A DNA stretch of 38,580 nt from the NCBI RefSeq assembly GCF_007990715.1, contig NZ_BJWY01000072.1, forward strand, positions 1 to 38,580. The letters run 5' to 3'. A program made the position numbers and the translations under genes. The stretch comes from Nocardia seriolae NBRC 15557. GTDB taxonomy: Bacteria; Actinomycetota; Actinomycetes; Mycobacteriales; Mycobacteriaceae. Below the pieces are notes generated by a model. It saw nothing but the letters and a program-made list of their open reading frames with translations, had not been told where the DNA came from and made no database searches. Positions 1 through 8,241 of this stretch are shown one piece after another; position 1 is the first letter of the stretch, and the number at the start of each line of letters is the position of its first letter.

Positions 1-437
1 TCGGGCACGTGGTCGCCGACCACATCGGCTCGGACGTGGTCGAGGCCGCGATCGAGGCGGCCGTCGCCGTGCGCGGTGGAGGGGTGCGCGGCACGATCCT
101 GCATTCGGACCGCGGCGGCGAGTTCACCGCGGGCCTGACCGCGAAAGCCTGCGCCCGCCACGGCCTGCGCCGGTCGATGGGTGCCACCGGCATATGCTGG
201 GACAACAGCCCCGCCGAATCGTTGTGGTCGACCTTCAAGCACGAGTTCTACTACCGACACACCTTCACCTGCAAGGCCGAACTCGTTGCCGCAGTTGACA
301 AATGGGTCGACCGCTACAACACTACCCGCAGGCACTCCGCCATCGGTGGAATCAGCCCCATCCGCTACGAGCGGTCTCTGGAGACAGACGCAGCGAACGC
401 TGCGTAAACATCTGTCCACCGTTCGGGGGGAACCTCA
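1..437 (+). mobile_element. IS3-family insertion sequence, right end (partial)
   Basis: The window opens inside an IS3-type element. The transposase stop codon is at 405-407. About 30 bases further the sequence reads ...GGGGGGAACCTCA, so the element end read inward begins TGAGGTTCCCCCC, which fits the TGA-type termini of IS3 elements. The end is placed at about 437 because there the reading frame of a secreted protein on the other strand passes from plausible protein into IS sequence. The left end and the target-site duplication lie outside the window. Confidence 0.7.
3..407 (+). CDS. IS3-family transposase OrfB, C-terminal part
   Basis: This is the C-terminal part of the integrase-like (rve) catalytic domain that cuts and joins DNA during IS3 transposition. 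The frame is open to the window edge, so the start is missing. Visible motifs are HSDRGGEF, with the second catalytic Asp of the DDE triad, and WDNSPAESLWSTFK, with the catalytic Glu. The tail RYNTTRRHSAIGGISPIRYE is the usual IS3 OrfB ending. The first Asp and the upstream OrfA would lie before base 1. The element has inserted into the small secreted-protein gene on the minus strand just to the right. The visible part has no internal stop or frameshift. Confidence 0.85.
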   Translation, partial: GHVVADHIGSDVVEAAIEAAVAVRGGGVRGTILHSDRGGEFTAGLTAKACARHGLRRSMGATGICWDNSPAESLWSTFKHEFYYRHTFTCKAELVAAVDKWVDRYNTTRRHSAIGGISPIRYERSLETDAANAA

Positions 438-634
438 CACGGCCGCATGGCCACGAAGTCCGAATGGCTGCTGTCGCTGATGGTGTCGAGACAGCTGCTT
501 CCGCCACGGAAATCAGTGGTCAGATGAACCTGAGTGGTGCCGAAGGTATCGGCTGGCGCAGTCCCGGCGAATGCCGCGCCGAGCGCGAGAACGGATGCTG
601 CGATGCCTGAGATCAGGCCGATTTTGCGGGTCAT
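438..634 (-). pseudogene. Secreted protein gene cut by the IS element
   Basis: The minus-strand frame starts at 634 with MTRKIGLISGIAASVLALG, a basic n-region and hydrophobic h-region ending in an AFAGTAPA-like cleavage site, so the product was exported. The mature part has two cysteines (SSCLD and MRPC) in a pattern that recalls a ricin-type or beta-trefoil repeat, though too little remains for a firm call. After MRPC the frame enters the IS right end and stops at 365, adding about 20 IS-encoded residues. The native C-terminus is absent from the window. I infer loss of function by insertion; a very short exported peptide could still be made. Confidence 0.55.
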
Positions 635-829
635 GGTCTTGCTCTTCTATTCCAGCGGTCAAGGAACAGGCCCCCCCTACGCGCTGCCGCCGTCCCCGCC
701 CGACCTCACGGACCGCGACCCCGCCCCAGAGCCCGATGTCATCATGACAACCATAAACTCCCCACCCCAGCCCCCGAAAGATCCGTCCCCACACCCCGAT
801 ACGCAACCCGCTCTACCAGCGATACCTAG

Positions 830-1231
830 CGAACGGCAGCCGAAGACTCACATCGTCCCGCCGACACGATGGAGGCTCTGATCGTCCGCGACCCGGACGC
901 GCTGATCCTGGCCGTCGACGAGACCCCAACCGGCACTATCGAACTCGTCGGCACTGTCATGGCAGGCTGGGACGGTTGGCGCTGCCACATCTACCGCCTG
1001 GCCATCGCTCCCGACCGCCGCCGCACCGACATCGCCCGCCCCCTCATCCAACGCGCCTGGAAGAGCTTGCGCTCCAAGCGATTCTGGCTGCGAAATCCTC
1101 GTCGAGCCGCCGCGCCGACGCACGACCACTGGACCAGGCCGCCCAGGCGATTGCCGATTTCATCGAATGGTGTGTCGTCCCATGGTGCTCGAATCTGGCT
1201 ACCCGAGTGGGAGGAGAACGCTAGTCGGCAG
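830..1231 (+). pseudogene. Decayed GNAT acetyltransferase
   Basis: The frame from 830 (first ATG at 869) reads DALILAVDETPTG, then IELVGTVMAGWDGWRCHIYR and LAIAPDRRRTDIARPLIQRA. This is the beta4-alpha3 core of a GNAT N-acetyltransferase, including the acetyl-CoA loop, here RRRTDIA instead of the usual R-x-x-G-I/V-G/A. An in-frame stop at 827-829 removes the N-terminus. After about 1060 the family pattern scatters over frames: LEELALQ in one, HDHW in a second and ADFIEW back in the first, which suggests several small indels. An ORF of 163 codons runs on to 1360, but its second half does not look like protein. The substrate cannot be told. Confidence 0.5.
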
Positions 1232-1349
1232 ACTCGGGTGGAAAGTCCTTTGCACGCAGCCGGTCGGGTCGAAAAGGGCTCGGGCGCTGCCGCATCCGAT
1301 ATCCGGCCGGCGTTGTGGCCCGGGACGGGAGGCGGCGAGTTCTGCGGGG

Positions 1350-2327
1350 TTAAGCGCTGATCTTGCCCGCGGGTTCGGGGGTCGAGGTGGGGAGGGGTTC
1401 GCGGGTGCGCATGGCGGCCCAGAGGGCGGCGGTGGCGGCGGTGCAGGCGGCAGCGCCGCCGACGTGGAAGGCGACCAGGACGGCGGGGACGTGGGTGAAG
1501 TACTGGACGATGCCGATCGCGGCTTGGCCGAGGACCAGGGCGATGAGGATGACCAGGCGGGTGTAGAGGGTCTTGTTAATGCCGACCGCGGCTAGGCCGC
1601 AGGCCAGGCCGACCAGCAGGGCGAGGTAGGCGACGAGGAGTTCGGCGTGCAGGTGTACCAGGGTGGTGATCTCGACCTGGAGGCGCTCGACCGGCTTCTC
1701 GACGCTCTTGTCGCCCGCGTGCGGTCCCGCACCGGTGACGAAGGTGCCCGCGACGAGGGTGGCGCTGAGGGCCAGACCGCTCAGCACGGTCAGCAGGCGC
1801 AGGGGCTTGGGGACCTGGACGGTGTCGACGCCGTCGTCGGGCTGGCCGACCTTGGCCCACAGCAGCGTCGCCAGCCACACCATCAGCATGGACGCCAGCA
1901 GGTGCACCGCGACCGTCCACCACAGCAATCCGGTGCGCACCGTGATGCCGCCGATCACCGCCTGCAGCACGGTTCCGCCGGGCATGAGCCAGGCGTACAC
2001 GAGCACCTCGCGCCGCCGCCGCGCCCGCGTGACTGCCAGCACGATGGCCGCCGCGGCGAGCGTGACCACGAAAGTCAGCATGCGATTGCTGAATTCGACC
2101 ACCTGGTGCAGCACCGGCACCTCGGCCACCGCGGTCGGCACGAAGCTGCCGGGGAAGCACTGTGGCCAGGTGGGGCAGCCCAGACCCGAGGCGGTGACGC
2201 GAACGACCGCACCGGTCACCGAGATTCCGGCCTGGGTCAGGACGACCAGGAGGGCGATGAGCCGCTGCACCCGCGGGGAAGGCATCGGGAACAGATCGGC
2301 AAGTCGCTGGAAGGCGCGATTCAGCAC
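1350..2327 (-). CDS. ctaA: Heme A synthase, CtaA/Cox15 family
   Basis: CtaA is the membrane enzyme that oxidises the C8 methyl of heme O to the formyl group of heme A for aa3-type cytochrome oxidase. The protein has eight hydrophobic segments. Four histidines sit where the family places heme ligands: HQVVEFSNR, HLLASMLM, HLHAELLVAYL and FHVGGAA. The N-terminal ASGLGCPTWPQCFPGS, with its cysteine pair, is also typical. I chose the GTG at 2327 (VLNRAFQRL...) because homologues begin close to this point; an in-frame ATG at 2351 would add eight residues. The gene is last in the leftward run mptB, ABC ATPase, ABC permease, ctaA, as remembered for M. tuberculosis Rv1459c-Rv1456c. The 110-bp gap before it may carry its own promoter. 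Confidence 0.92.
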   Translation of the reverse strand: MLNRAFQRLADLFPMPSPRVQRLIALLVVLTQAGISVTGAVVRVTASGLGCPTWPQCFPGSFVPTAVAEVPVLHQVVEFSNRMLTFVVTLAAAAIVLAVTRARRRREVLVYAWLMPGGTVLQAVIGGITVRTGLLWWTVAVHLLASMLMVWLATLLWAKVGQPDDGVDTVQVPKPLRLLTVLSGLALSATLVAGTFVTGAGPHAGDKSVEKPVERLQVEITTLVHLHAELLVAYLALLVGLACGLAAVGINKTLYTRLVILIALVLGQAAIGIVQYFTHVPAVLVAFHVGGAAACTAATAALWAAMRTREPLPTSTPEPAGKISA

Positions 2328-2437
2328 GCACCGATGGTAGCGGGGACGCATTTCGCCCCGTCACCGGCCCTACTACAGAGTGTCGTTAAACACCCCGGCG
2401 CACGCGAACTTTCGGGGCGATCGCGGTCGCAGCGGCA

Positions 2438-3220
2438 TCAATCGAACTTGAAGAACCGGGTCGCCAGCCACCCGGCGAGTCCGCCCCAGCCCGCCAGCAC
2501 CGCCAGCCCGTACCAGTCGACACCGGTCCGCATGGCCTGCTCCAGGCACTCCGACAACGCTCCGGACGGAATGATCCGCGCGATCAGGCTCACCGCGTGC
2601 GGCAGATCGTCGGACATGAACACCAGGCTCGCGGTCCCGAGCATGACGAACCAGAGGATATTGGCCAGCGCCAGCACCACCTCGGCCTTGAGCGTCCCGC
2701 CCAGCAGCAGCCCCAGCGCCGCGAACGTCGCGGTCCCCAGCGCGATCACCACCGCGCCCAGCGCCAGCCCGCTCAGCGAGGGCCGCCACCCGAGCGCGAA
2801 TCCGATGGCCCCCAGCAGAATCGACTGCAGCACCACCACGATCAGCACCGCCGAGCACTTGCCCGCGACAATGCCCCACCGCGGCAACGGCGTCGCCCCG
2901 AGCCGCTTCAACGCCCCGTAGCGCCGATCGAATCCGACCGCGATGGCCTGCCCGGTGAACGCGGTCGACATGATCGCCACCATCATCACCGCGGGCACCA
3001 CCCGGTCCACCCGGTGCTCGCCCAGCCCGCTCACCGGCAGCAGCGTCAAACCGATGAGCAGCGTGATCGGAATGAACATGGTCAGCAGCAGCTGTTCTCC
3101 GTTGCGCAGCAACAGGATCAGCTCCATGCGCGTCTGCGCCGCGAGCATCTTCGCCCGCGTGGTGGGCCGCGGCGCGGGGGAGAAGGTGCCCGGCGCGAAT
3201 CGGTTCACGGTCTCGGTCAT
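2438..3220 (-). CDS. ABC-2 type transporter permease
   Basis: This is a 260-residue membrane subunit of an ABC exporter. It has a short cytoplasmic N-terminus (to about residue 35) and about six hydrophobic segments, the first being LLLTMFIPITLLIGLTLL. The ABC-2 signature lies in the middle of the protein (GFDRRYGALKRLGATPLPRW). The ATG at 3218-3220 overlaps the stop of the upstream ATPase gene as ATGA, so the two are translationally coupled and surely form one transporter. The cargo is unknown. The order mptB-ATPase-permease-ctaA is conserved in mycobacteria (Rv1458c/Rv1457c), where the pair is labelled only as antibiotic or drug transport. Its place beside a mannosyltransferase and heme A synthase does not settle the substrate. 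Confidence 0.88.
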   Translation of the reverse strand: MTETVNRFAPGTFSPAPRPTTRAKMLAAQTRMELILLLRNGEQLLLTMFIPITLLIGLTLLPVSGLGEHRVDRVVPAVMMVAIMSTAFTGQAIAVGFDRRYGALKRLGATPLPRWGIVAGKCSAVLIVVVLQSILLGAIGFALGWRPSLSGLALGAVVIALGTATFAALGLLLGGTLKAEVVLALANILWFVMLGTASLVFMSDDLPHAVSLIARIIPSGALSECLEQAMRTGVDWYGLAVLAGWGGLAGWLATRFFKFD

Positions 3221-4149
3221 CCCCGTAGCTCCCGCCCGGTCAGTTCGAGGAACACATCTTCCAGCCGGCGCTGGTCGATGCGAATGTCGGTGGGCAGCAC
3301 GTCGATTCGCGCGCACCACGCGGTCATGGTGGCCAGCACCTGCGGGGTGATGTCGCCCTGCAGCAGGTACGAGCCCGGCGCGGTCTCGCGCGGCGAGAAC
3401 CCTTCCGGCAGTGCCGCTTGCAGCAGCGTCAGATCCAGTTTGGGTGGCGCGGTGAAGGCCAGCCGCCCCTCGGCCCCGTGCGAGGTGACCTCGGCGGGCG
3501 TGCCCTGCGCGACCACCTGCCCGTGATCGATGATGACCAGCTGGTCGGCGAGCTGCTCGGCCTCGTCCATCATGTGTGTGGTGAGCAGCACGCTGACCCC
3601 GTCGCGGCGCAGCGCGTCGATCAGCTCCCACACCAGATGCCGTGCCTGCGCGTCCAATCCGGCGGTCGGCTCGTCGAGGAACACGATCTCCGGGCGTCCC
3701 ACCAGCGCGCACGCCAGGGCCAGCCGCTGCTGCTGCCCACCCGAGAGCCGCCGATACGGCGTGCGCCGAGCGTCTTTCAGCCCGAGTGTGTCCAGCAGCC
3801 AGGCCGGATCGAGCGGATCGGCGGAGTACGACGCGACCAGATCCAGCATCTCCCCGGCCTTGGATCCGGGATAGGCCCCGCCGCCCTGCCGCATCACCCC
3901 GATGCGGGGTCGAAGCTGATCGGAATCGGCGATCGGGTCCAGGCCCAGCACCCGCACACGCCCGGCGTCGGGAGCCACGAAGCCCTCGCACATCTCGGTG
4001 GTGGTGGTCTTGCCCGCCCCGTTGGGCCCGAGCAGCGCCAGCACCTGCGCGCGTTCGATATCGAAGCTGATGCCGTCGACCGCGGTGGTCTCGCCGTAGC
4101 GTTTCACGACGCCGTCGACACGTACGGCGGGTGCGGAGGCTGCGGTCAC
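3217..4149 (-). CDS. ABC transporter ATP-binding protein
   Basis: This 310-residue ATPase powers the exporter formed with the next gene. In order it shows Walker A (GPNGAGKTT, about residue 42), a Q-loop region (IGVMRQGGG), the ABC signature LSGGQQQR, Walker B with catalytic Glu (IVFLDEPTAGLD) and the H-loop (LLTTHMMDEAE). A C-terminal extension ends LEDVFLELTGRELRG, as in DrrA/CcmA-like exporters. The GTG start at 4149 is fixed by context: it overlaps the mptB stop as GTGA, and homology begins a few codons in. The frame is open further upstream, but that part lies antiparallel to nothing recognisable and inside mptB in another frame, so it is not used. Confidence 0.9.
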   Translation of the reverse strand: MTAASAPAVRVDGVVKRYGETTAVDGISFDIERAQVLALLGPNGAGKTTTTEMCEGFVAPDAGRVRVLGLDPIADSDQLRPRIGVMRQGGGAYPGSKAGEMLDLVASYSADPLDPAWLLDTLGLKDARRTPYRRLSGGQQQRLALACALVGRPEIVFLDEPTAGLDAQARHLVWELIDALRRDGVSVLLTTHMMDEAEQLADQLVIIDHGQVVAQGTPAEVTSHGAEGRLAFTAPPKLDLTLLQAALPEGFSPRETAPGSYLLQGDITPQVLATMTAWCARIDVLPTDIRIDQRRLEDVFLELTGRELRG

Positions 4150-5828
4150 GAGGAGACACCGTAAGGCGTGGGCCGCTGTGACCGGGACGACACCCCCGGC
4201 TGATTGCGCCACGGCAGCACATTTCGGGTGAGGAAGATCAGCGACAGGCCGACGATCACGGTGGCGATGGCGGATTCGACGATCTGGAAGACATAGAAGT
4301 CCGCGCCGCGCGGCATCACTATCACCGACACCACGACCGACAGCACCACCGCGGGCACCCGGAACATGGGCCGGTTTGCCCAGGCGGCCAGCGGCACGAT
4401 CGCCCACAGCAGGTACCAGGGCTGCACGACCGGGAACAGCAGCACGATCGCGCCGAGCGAAACACCCAGTGCGCCGATCGCATTCAAGCGCCCGGTCCAG
4501 GCGGCGATGAGCATGCGCAGGGTCACGAAGGCGGCCACGAGTTCCGCGATGGGCCGGGTGATGTCGAGCAGCGCGGTGGTGTGATCGCCGAGCCCGAGCA
4601 GTACCCCGCCGAACCCGGTGATTATCCCGACCGCCGTCGGCAGCGACAGATAGCTGCGCACGCTGGTGGCGGTGGCGACGGTATTGACCCAGCCGAATCC
4701 GAGCCCGCTGGCGAAGCTCACGAACAACGTCGTCACCACGGCGATGACGCCGAGAACACCGCCCGCGACGAGCACGGGCTCGAGCCCGCGCCCCCATCGC
4801 CGTGCCAGAGCCATGCCCACGAACCCGAGGCTCACCAGCGAAATGATCTTCACCGACGAAGACAGCGTGATCAGCACCGCGCCGAAAACCAGCAGCGCCC
4901 AAGCCCTCTGATCGAACTGCGGGCAGTCCTCGATGGCGCGCAGGCAGAATTCCATGCCCGCCAGCATCAAACCGAGCATGAGCGCGTCATTGTGCACCCC
5001 GCCCACCAGGTGGAACAGCACCAGCGGGTTGGCCGCGCCCAGCCACAGCGCACTCACCCCCGCGATCCCGCAGCGACGTGAGAGCCGCGGCAGCGCCCAC
5101 ACCATCAGCGCCACGCCCGCCAGCGCCAGCAGCCGATGCATCCAGACCCCGAGCACGATGTTGTCCCCGGTGATCTGCGCGATCCCGCGCCCCATCCACA
5201 GGAACAGCGGCCCGTACGGCGCGGAGGTGTCGCGCCAGATGGTCGGCACGTTGTTGGTGAGCACGTTGTTGAGCCCGAGCCCGGCCACCGGCCCGACCGA
5301 ATACGGGTCCATGCCCCGCGCCGCGATTTCGCTCTGTGCCAGATACGAATACACGTCATTGCTGAACATGGGCGGCGCGACGCTGAGCGGAATGATCCAC
5401 AGCAGCAGCGTCCGATCCATCTGCGACCGGCTGAGCCGATGTCGCGGATCCCCGCCCCAGCCGCCGACGGCGAACCGCCCCAGCAGCAGCCACGCCATGA
5501 TCACCAGGACGGTGCCGATCATGCACATGGCCAGCGTCGAGGTCCCCGCCCGCGCGAAGAACCCGAGCACCCGCATCCCGGAGATCGGATTCTGGTGCAC
5601 CGGTTGGGCTCCCACCCCCAGCGCCGACACCGCCATGATGACCGCCCCGGTCGCCCCGAGCAGCCGTATCCGCAGGAGTTGCAGGGTTTCGCCCCGGTCC
5701 AGCCCGGGCCGGTCGGCGTCGACCCCGTGCAGGACGGCGACGGTGTGATCGGCGGCAGGGACGTCCAGGCCGAGGGCCCGGCGTCCGATATCGATGACTC
5801 TGCGCCGCGCGCCTTCCACTACCGCCAC
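4146..5828 (-). CDS. mptB: Alpha-(1->6)-mannopyranosyltransferase MptB
   Basis: This 560-residue polytopic glycosyltransferase (GT-C fold) is expected to use polyprenyl-phosphomannose outside the membrane to start the alpha-1,6-mannan core of lipomannan/lipoarabinomannan. A cytoplasmic N-terminus carries AVLHGVDADRPGLD, followed by about 12 membrane segments. The first large loop holds the GT-C type acidic motif SNDVYSY (Asp about residue 158) before LAQSEIAARGMDPYS. The call rests on these motifs and on synteny with Rv1459c: ABC ATPase, permease and ctaA downstream, suf genes on the other side. The ATG at 5828 opens the longest frame consistent with the family. No clear Shine-Dalgarno sequence was seen. 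The gene heads the four-gene minus-strand unit. Confidence 0.85.
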   Translation of the reverse strand: MAVVEGARRRVIDIGRRALGLDVPAADHTVAVLHGVDADRPGLDRGETLQLLRIRLLGATGAVIMAVSALGVGAQPVHQNPISGMRVLGFFARAGTSTLAMCMIGTVLVIMAWLLLGRFAVGGWGGDPRHRLSRSQMDRTLLLWIIPLSVAPPMFSNDVYSYLAQSEIAARGMDPYSVGPVAGLGLNNVLTNNVPTIWRDTSAPYGPLFLWMGRGIAQITGDNIVLGVWMHRLLALAGVALMVWALPRLSRRCGIAGVSALWLGAANPLVLFHLVGGVHNDALMLGLMLAGMEFCLRAIEDCPQFDQRAWALLVFGAVLITLSSSVKIISLVSLGFVGMALARRWGRGLEPVLVAGGVLGVIAVVTTLFVSFASGLGFGWVNTVATATSVRSYLSLPTAVGIITGFGGVLLGLGDHTTALLDITRPIAELVAAFVTLRMLIAAWTGRLNAIGALGVSLGAIVLLFPVVQPWYLLWAIVPLAAWANRPMFRVPAVVLSVVVSVIVMPRGADFYVFQIVESAIATVIVGLSLIFLTRNVLPWRNQPGVSSRSQRPTPYGVSS

Positions 5829-5937
5829 ATCTGCGAAGCGTAGTCCGGCGCGGTGCCCGTGACCCCGATCGCATGGCCGTCGCGCGGTTCCCGGGGTGTG
5901 CCCGCCGATTGCGGGACCAACCTCACACCCGGTTCAA

Positions 5938-5978
5938 ATACCCCCTGGGGTATGGTTCGGATATACCCCAGGGGGTAT
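5938..5978. promoter_or_regulatory. Paired CsoR/CstR-type operators upstream of the MMPL gene
   Basis: ATACCCCCTGGGGTAT at 5938-5953 and its exact reverse complement ATACCCCAGGGGGTAT at 5963-5978 are separated by 9 bases. Each is a palindrome of 7-bp arms (ATACCCC/GGGGTAT), the G/C-tract form known for CsoR-family repressors. The right copy ends 13 bases before the MMPL ATG and abuts its AAGGAAG ribosome site, so a bound repressor should block transcription. The same 16-mer type lies at 8194, before the CsoR-family gene. Confidence 0.85.
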
Positions 5979-5991
5979 GGAAGGAAGTCAG

Positions 5992-8145
5992 ATGCGAAGT
6001 ACGACAGTCGGCGTCGCCGACGCTTCTCCGAATACGACCGCCCCCGGCGGTGCACTGGGCCGCTTCGGGGCCCTCATGGCCGACCGCGCCCGCTGGGTGT
6101 TCGGCTTCTGGTTGGTCCTGTCGCTCGCGCTGGGCGCGGCCGCCCCGGCGGTGTTCGACGCCCTGGCGGGGGCGGGCTGGCAGGCCAACGGTTCCGAATC
6201 CGTCCGGGTGCGTGAACTCGCGCAACAGCATTTCGGCGGCAACTCCGCCGCCGCGGTGCAGGTGGTGATCCATTCCGACACCGCCACCATGGACAGCCCG
6301 CGCGCCCAGCAGCTGGTGCGCGATATTTCCGCGGTCCTGCACTCCGACAGCCGATTCGGTGCGATCGTCGCACCCTCCGCGGGCCAGTCGATCAGTCGCG
6401 ACGGGCATACCGGCATCCTGCTGGCAGGCGCGAACGCGAGCACCGACGCGATGGTCACCGCGGTCACCGATGTCGGCCCGAAGCTGCAGAACCTGTCCAC
6501 CGACGGCTTCGAGATCTACCCGACCGGCGCCTCCGCGCTGTGGAGCGACTTCAACAGGGCCAATCACGACGCCATGATGAAGGCCGAAATGTTCTCCTGG
6601 CCGGTCACTCTGGCGATCATGGTGCTGGCCTTCGGCTCCCTGGTCGCCGCGGGCCTGCCGCTGCTGCTCACCCTCACCGGGCTCATCGCCTCCGCGGGCG
6701 GGCTGGTGTTGCTGAACCATGTCACGCCGATCTCGGTGTGGGCCATGAATTTCGCCATGATGTTCGCCCTCGCGCTCGGCATCGACTACGCGCTGTTCGT
6801 GGTCTCCCGCTTCCGCGACGCCGTGCGCGGCGGCACCGACCCGCGCACCGCGGTGGCGCTCACCATGGCCACCGCCGGCAAGGCCGTGCTGCTCTCGGGC
6901 CTGACCGTGCTGGTGAGCCTGTCGGCCGTGCTGGTCGTGCCCGAGCCCGCGGTGCGAACCATGGCGGTCGGCATCATGTTCGCCGTCTCGTTCGTGCTGC
7001 TGGCCACCCTGACCCTGCTGCCCGCGGTGCTGGGCGCGCTGGGCCGCCAGGTCGACGCGGGCGCGCTGCCGTACGCGAAACGGCAGCGACATCGCTCGCC
7101 GGTGTTCGCGGCGTGGGGCAGGCTGCTGCACCGGCATCCGTGGCCGTTCGCCATCGGTTCGCTGCTCATCCTGTTGGCCCTCGCCATCCCGGCGGCGAGT
7201 CTGCGCGTGGCCATGCCCTCGATCCAGGTGGTGCCCGCCGACGCGGCCGTGCGCCAGGGCTACGAGCTGGTCCAGCGCGAATTCGGCGCGGGTGCACCGG
7301 GAACGCTGCAAATCGTGGCCCCGGACGCGGCGGCGGCCGACAGCGCGCGGATCGCGGCCTCGGATCGGCGGATCGCGATGGTCGCCCCACCGCAACCCGC
7401 CGCCGACGGCAGCGGCCTGGTCATGATCCAGGCGATCCCGGCCGTCGACCCCTCGGATCCGGCCATGGCCGAACTCGTCCCCGCGCTGCGCACGGCACTG
7501 CCCGCCGGCGCGCTGCTCGGCGGCGCGGTCGCCGAGAATCTGGATCTGCAGCAGACATTGAACGACTACCTGCCCGTGGTGGTCGCCATCATCCTGGTGC
7601 TGGGCTTCCTGCTCCTGCTGGTCGCGCTGCGTGCCCCGCTCATCGCGCTGCTGGGCGCGGGTGTCAGTCTGCTGTCCACCGCGGCCGCCTTCGGGGTGGC
7701 GAAACTGGTGTTCCAGGACGGCCACGGCGCGGGCCTGCTGGGCTTCACCCCGCAGGGCTTCCTGGACGGCTGGGGTCCGGTGTTCTTCTTCGCCATGATC
7801 TTCGCGATCGCCATGGACTACACGGTCTTCCTGCTGGCCACGGCCAAGGAACACTACGAACGCTCGGGTGACCCGGCGGTGGCCCACGTCGACGGTCTCG
7901 CGCATTCGGGCCGGGTGATCGCGGCCGCGGCGGCGGTCATGGTGGCGGTGTTCTTCACCTTCGCCCTGGCCGACCCGCTTCCGCCCAAGGAGATGGGCAT
8001 CATCCTCGGCGTCGCGGTGCTGCTGGACGCGGTCCTGATCCGCCTGGTCCTGCTGCCGGTGCTGCTGCGCCTGACCGGGCACGCGGCCTGGTGGTCGCCG
8101 CGCTGGCTGCGCAAGGTGCTGCCGGATATCAGCTTCGCGCACTGA
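5992..8145 (+). CDS. MMPL family transporter (complete)
   Basis: This 717-residue RND-type membrane protein of the MMPL family typically exports lipids or small molecules with proton motive force. TM1 is WVFGFWLVLSLALGAAA. A periplasmic loop (about 60-200) is followed by TM2-6, with the proton-relay Asp-Tyr pair in LGIDYALFVVSRFRD. A second half repeats the design, with AMDYTVFLLATAKEHY. Both DY pairs are intact. The ATG at 5992 has AAGGAAG just upstream; a longer frame to 5896 would read through the operators and is rejected. Two CsoR-type operators precede it, and a third precedes the CsoR-like gene downstream, so expression should be induced by whatever that sensor detects. The cargo is unknown; thiols, persulfides or metal complexes are possible by association only. 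Confidence 0.9.
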   Translation: MRSTTVGVADASPNTTAPGGALGRFGALMADRARWVFGFWLVLSLALGAAAPAVFDALAGAGWQANGSESVRVRELAQQHFGGNSAAAVQVVIHSDTATMDSPRAQQLVRDISAVLHSDSRFGAIVAPSAGQSISRDGHTGILLAGANASTDAMVTAVTDVGPKLQNLSTDGFEIYPTGASALWSDFNRANHDAMMKAEMFSWPVTLAIMVLAFGSLVAAGLPLLLTLTGLIASAGGLVLLNHVTPISVWAMNFAMMFALALGIDYALFVVSRFRDAVRGGTDPRTAVALTMATAGKAVLLSGLTVLVSLSAVLVVPEPAVRTMAVGIMFAVSFVLLATLTLLPAVLGALGRQVDAGALPYAKRQRHRSPVFAAWGRLLHRHPWPFAIGSLLILLALAIPAASLRVAMPSIQVVPADAAVRQGYELVQREFGAGAPGTLQIVAPDAAAADSARIAASDRRIAMVAPPQPAADGSGLVMIQAIPAVDPSDPAMAELVPALRTALPAGALLGGAVAENLDLQQTLNDYLPVVVAIILVLGFLLLLVALRAPLIALLGAGVSLLSTAAAFGVAKLVFQDGHGAGLLGFTPQGFLDGWGPVFFFAMIFAIAMDYTVFLLATAKEHYERSGDPAVAHVDGLAHSGRVIAAAAAVMVAVFFTFALADPLPPKEMGIILGVAVLLDAVLIRLVLLPVLLRLTGHAAWWSPRWLRKVLPDISFAH

Positions 8146-8150
8146 CGGCA

Positions 8151-8190
8151 GGGGTCGTGGGCGTGGCGGTGAGCCGTCTCTCACGACCCC
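8151..8190 (+). terminator. Hairpin after the MMPL gene
   Basis: GGGGTCGTG at 8151-8159 pairs perfectly with CACGACCCC at 8182-8190 across a 22-base loop that can itself pair. It begins 5 bases after the MMPL stop and ends just before the next operator. There is no T-run, so termination would be weak or factor-assisted. It separates the MMPL unit from the CsoR-DUF302 unit. Confidence 0.5.
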
Positions 8191-8193
8191 TCC

Positions 8194-8209
8194 ATACCCC
8201 CAGGGGTAT
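8194..8209. promoter_or_regulatory. CsoR/CstR-type operator before the sensor gene
   Basis: ATACCCCCAGGGGTAT has the same 7-bp arms (ATACCCC/GGGGTAT) as the pair upstream of the MMPL gene. It lies 32 bases before the ATG of the CsoR-family gene, which fits autoregulation of the sensor-DUF302 operon. Confidence 0.82.
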
Positions 8210-8241
8210 ATTGGAGTCATCGGACTCAGGGAAGGAAACCC

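Noticed and set aside
534..881. Short Pro-rich plus-strand frame between the IS and the GNAT remnant
   Set aside because: Repeated PPSPP-type composition, no ribosome site and overlap with the antisense secreted gene; no coding signal.
1647..2921. 424-codon plus-strand frame
   Set aside because: Antisense to ctaA and the ABC permease, low-complexity composition; both opposite genes have clear families.
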